From CAYMJV01 sp964390545 (GTDB lineage Bacteria > Desulfobacterota > BSN033 > UBA1163), in contig CAYMJV010000105.1 in NCBI GenBank assembly GCA_964390545.1, positions 1 to 6,658 on the forward strand: a DNA stretch of 6,658 bases, in the 5' to 3' direction. The stretch's first letter is position 1. Each line of letters begins with the position of its first letter. Under the pieces are notes generated by a model, which worked only from the letters and a program-made list of their open reading frames with translations, searched no databases and was not told the origin of the DNA. Below, piece by piece: positions 5,877 to 6,658 of this stretch. The translations under genes and the position numbers were made by a program.

Positions 5877-6658
5877 AAAGCCTCCCACATTCTTTTTATC
5901 TTTTCCTTGCTGATCTTGAGGTAGTCCCTGTCCCTCGAGAAGACTTCGAGCGTCATCGTATCGTTGTATTGAGCCTCCTTGAGCTCTTTCAATATCCTCT
6001 CAAAATCGATGATCCCAGCGCCAATAGGGAGGTGATTGTCCTCCTTCCCAAAATTGTCATTGGCATGGACATGGCCGATGCGATGACCATAGCGCTGGAT
6101 GAACTCCGAGGATTTGTTTCTACCCCCACCGAGATTTGCATGGCCGATATCCAAAGTGAGGCGGGTTTCAGGAAAGGCCTCGAAGACGGATTGGAATTCC
6201 GCGGGCTGCGAAAGAAAGTGGGCCTGAGGAAACATGTTCTCAAGACAGAGGGTCATGCCGAGCTGGTTCGATCTCTTCAAAATGGCTTCGATAGATTCCA
6301 ACGCATATCCTTTGGCTCGATCCAGAAGAAGTTTTCCGAGGCCGGTAATAAATCCGGGATGGAGGACCATCTTTTCTATTCCCAATTCTGCTCCTGCCTC
6401 CAATGCATTGAAATTCTCCTGGAGAGAGACTTTCCTTAAACTTTCATAGAGGTCCGAGGTCCAGACGAAGGTGGGGAGATGCCCTAAGATTCCCAATCGA
6501 TATCGATTTAGGATTTCTTTAATCGCACGCTTCTGTGCCAGCATTTTTTGAGGGGTGGCTTCAGGGGGGTCCATGGTCAGCTCTACATAGTCAAAACCCA
6601 TCGCTCCGACTTCCTCCATCTCCCCCAGAAGAGGCTTGATCGGAAAATTCATCGCTCC
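5873..6658 (-). CDS. Xylose isomerase-like TIM-barrel protein (AP endonuclease 2 superfamily), probably 5'-partial
   Basis: This is a metal-dependent TIM-barrel enzyme of the sugar phosphate isomerase/epimerase superfamily, which also includes endonuclease IV; substrate and reaction are unknown. Numbered from the ATG at 6652, likely metal ligands are His58 (GHLPT), His98 (LHPG), Glu138 (LENM), Asp168 and His171 (DIGHAN), His196 (VHAND), Asp205 and His207 (EDNHLPIG) and Glu236 (LEVF). Spacing and context mirror the nine ligands of endonuclease IV. The lesion-contacting tyrosine of endonuclease IV after the first histidine is Thr61 here, and the N-terminal DNA-recognition region is not recognisable, so a small-molecule isomerase, epimerase or hydrolase is more likely. 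The frame is open to the window edge. The two preceding codons (Gly-Ala) fit the family's first strand, GAMNxP, and GGAG lies only 2 nt from the ATG, so the true start is probably outside the window. It overlaps the PrsW-like gene by 4 bp. Confidence 0.85.
   Translation of the reverse strand, partial: GAMNFPIKPLLGEMEEVGAMGFDYVELTMDPPEATPQKMLAQKRAIKEILNRYRLGILGHLPTFVWTSDLYESLRKVSLQENFNALEAGAELGIEKMVLHPGFITGLGKLLLDRAKGYALESIEAILKRSNQLGMTLCLENMFPQAHFLSQPAEFQSVFEAFPETRLTLDIGHANLGGGRNKSSEFIQRYGHRIGHVHANDNFGKEDNHLPIGAGIIDFERILKELKEAQYNDTMTLEVFSRDRDYLKISKEKIKRMWEAL
5881..5886 (-). promoter_or_regulatory. Shine-Dalgarno deciding the PrsW-like start; GTGA coupling
   Basis: GGGAGG on the minus strand lies four bases before the GTG at 5876, inside the last codons of the TIM-barrel gene. 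That GTG shares bases with the TGA stop of the upstream gene (5875-5873), giving GTGA. This is the typical arrangement for re-initiation by the same ribosome and supports a single operon transcribed from right to left. Confidence 0.65.

Noticed and set aside
5864..6439. Plus-strand open frame of 191 codons opposite the TIM-barrel gene
   Set aside because: It is antisense to a protein with a full set of conserved metal-binding motifs and shows no motif of its own.
5873..6652. Calling the TIM-barrel gene endonuclease IV (nfo)
   Set aside because: The metal ligands match, but the DNA-recognition tyrosine and N-terminal recognition region do not and the protein is shorter. A DNA repair link with uvrA is not supported because the genes are far apart and in different operons.

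Overview
The window looks like a stretch of ordinary bacterial chromosome of moderate GC content, with five protein genes and one repeat-rich spacer. There is no rRNA, tRNA, CRISPR array, integrase or transposase. The taxon cannot be fixed from sequence alone. The short inverted repeats of the 'GTCATTCTGA...GAAGAATCT' type, the UvrA variant and the GTG starts are compatible with a Gram-negative environmental lineage such as Desulfobacterota or Nitrospirota, but that is a guess from pattern memory.

Layout. Positions 8-76 hold a hexamer-based inverted repeat that runs over the stop codon of a minus-strand uvrA-type gene (69-2831). This gene encodes a complete two-cassette excision-repair ATPase with an extended -10 promoter immediately before its probable start. 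Positions 2832-3366 form a spacer of about 535 bp without a convincing gene. It contains a MITE-like element with perfect 14-bp inverted ends (2921-3050), two inverted pairs of the same short hairpin unit, a degenerate direct repeat, an AT-rich palindrome and one possible promoter reading to the right. A plus-strand two-gene operon follows: an ABC ATPase (3367-4338) and an ABC-2 type membrane permease (4283-5086), overlapping by 56 bp and together forming an export-type transporter. The permease converges with, and overlaps by 17 bp, a minus-strand operon. That operon runs from the right edge inward: a TIM-barrel enzyme of the xylose isomerase/AP endonuclease 2 superfamily (5873 to the window edge), then a PrsW-like intramembrane protease with a C-terminal zinc ribbon (5070-5876). 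The two are joined by a GTGA stop/start overlap.

How the genes relate. The transporter pair clearly works as one machine, and the TIM-barrel/PrsW pair is translationally coupled. Nothing in the sequence links uvrA, the transporter and the protease operon to one pathway. I do not see a clear new multi-gene system. The best leads are the repeat units whose hairpin pairing is kept by paired base changes, the possibly leaderless uvrA start, the serine in the first UvrA signature motif, and the coupled TIM-barrel/zinc-ribbon PrsW pair.
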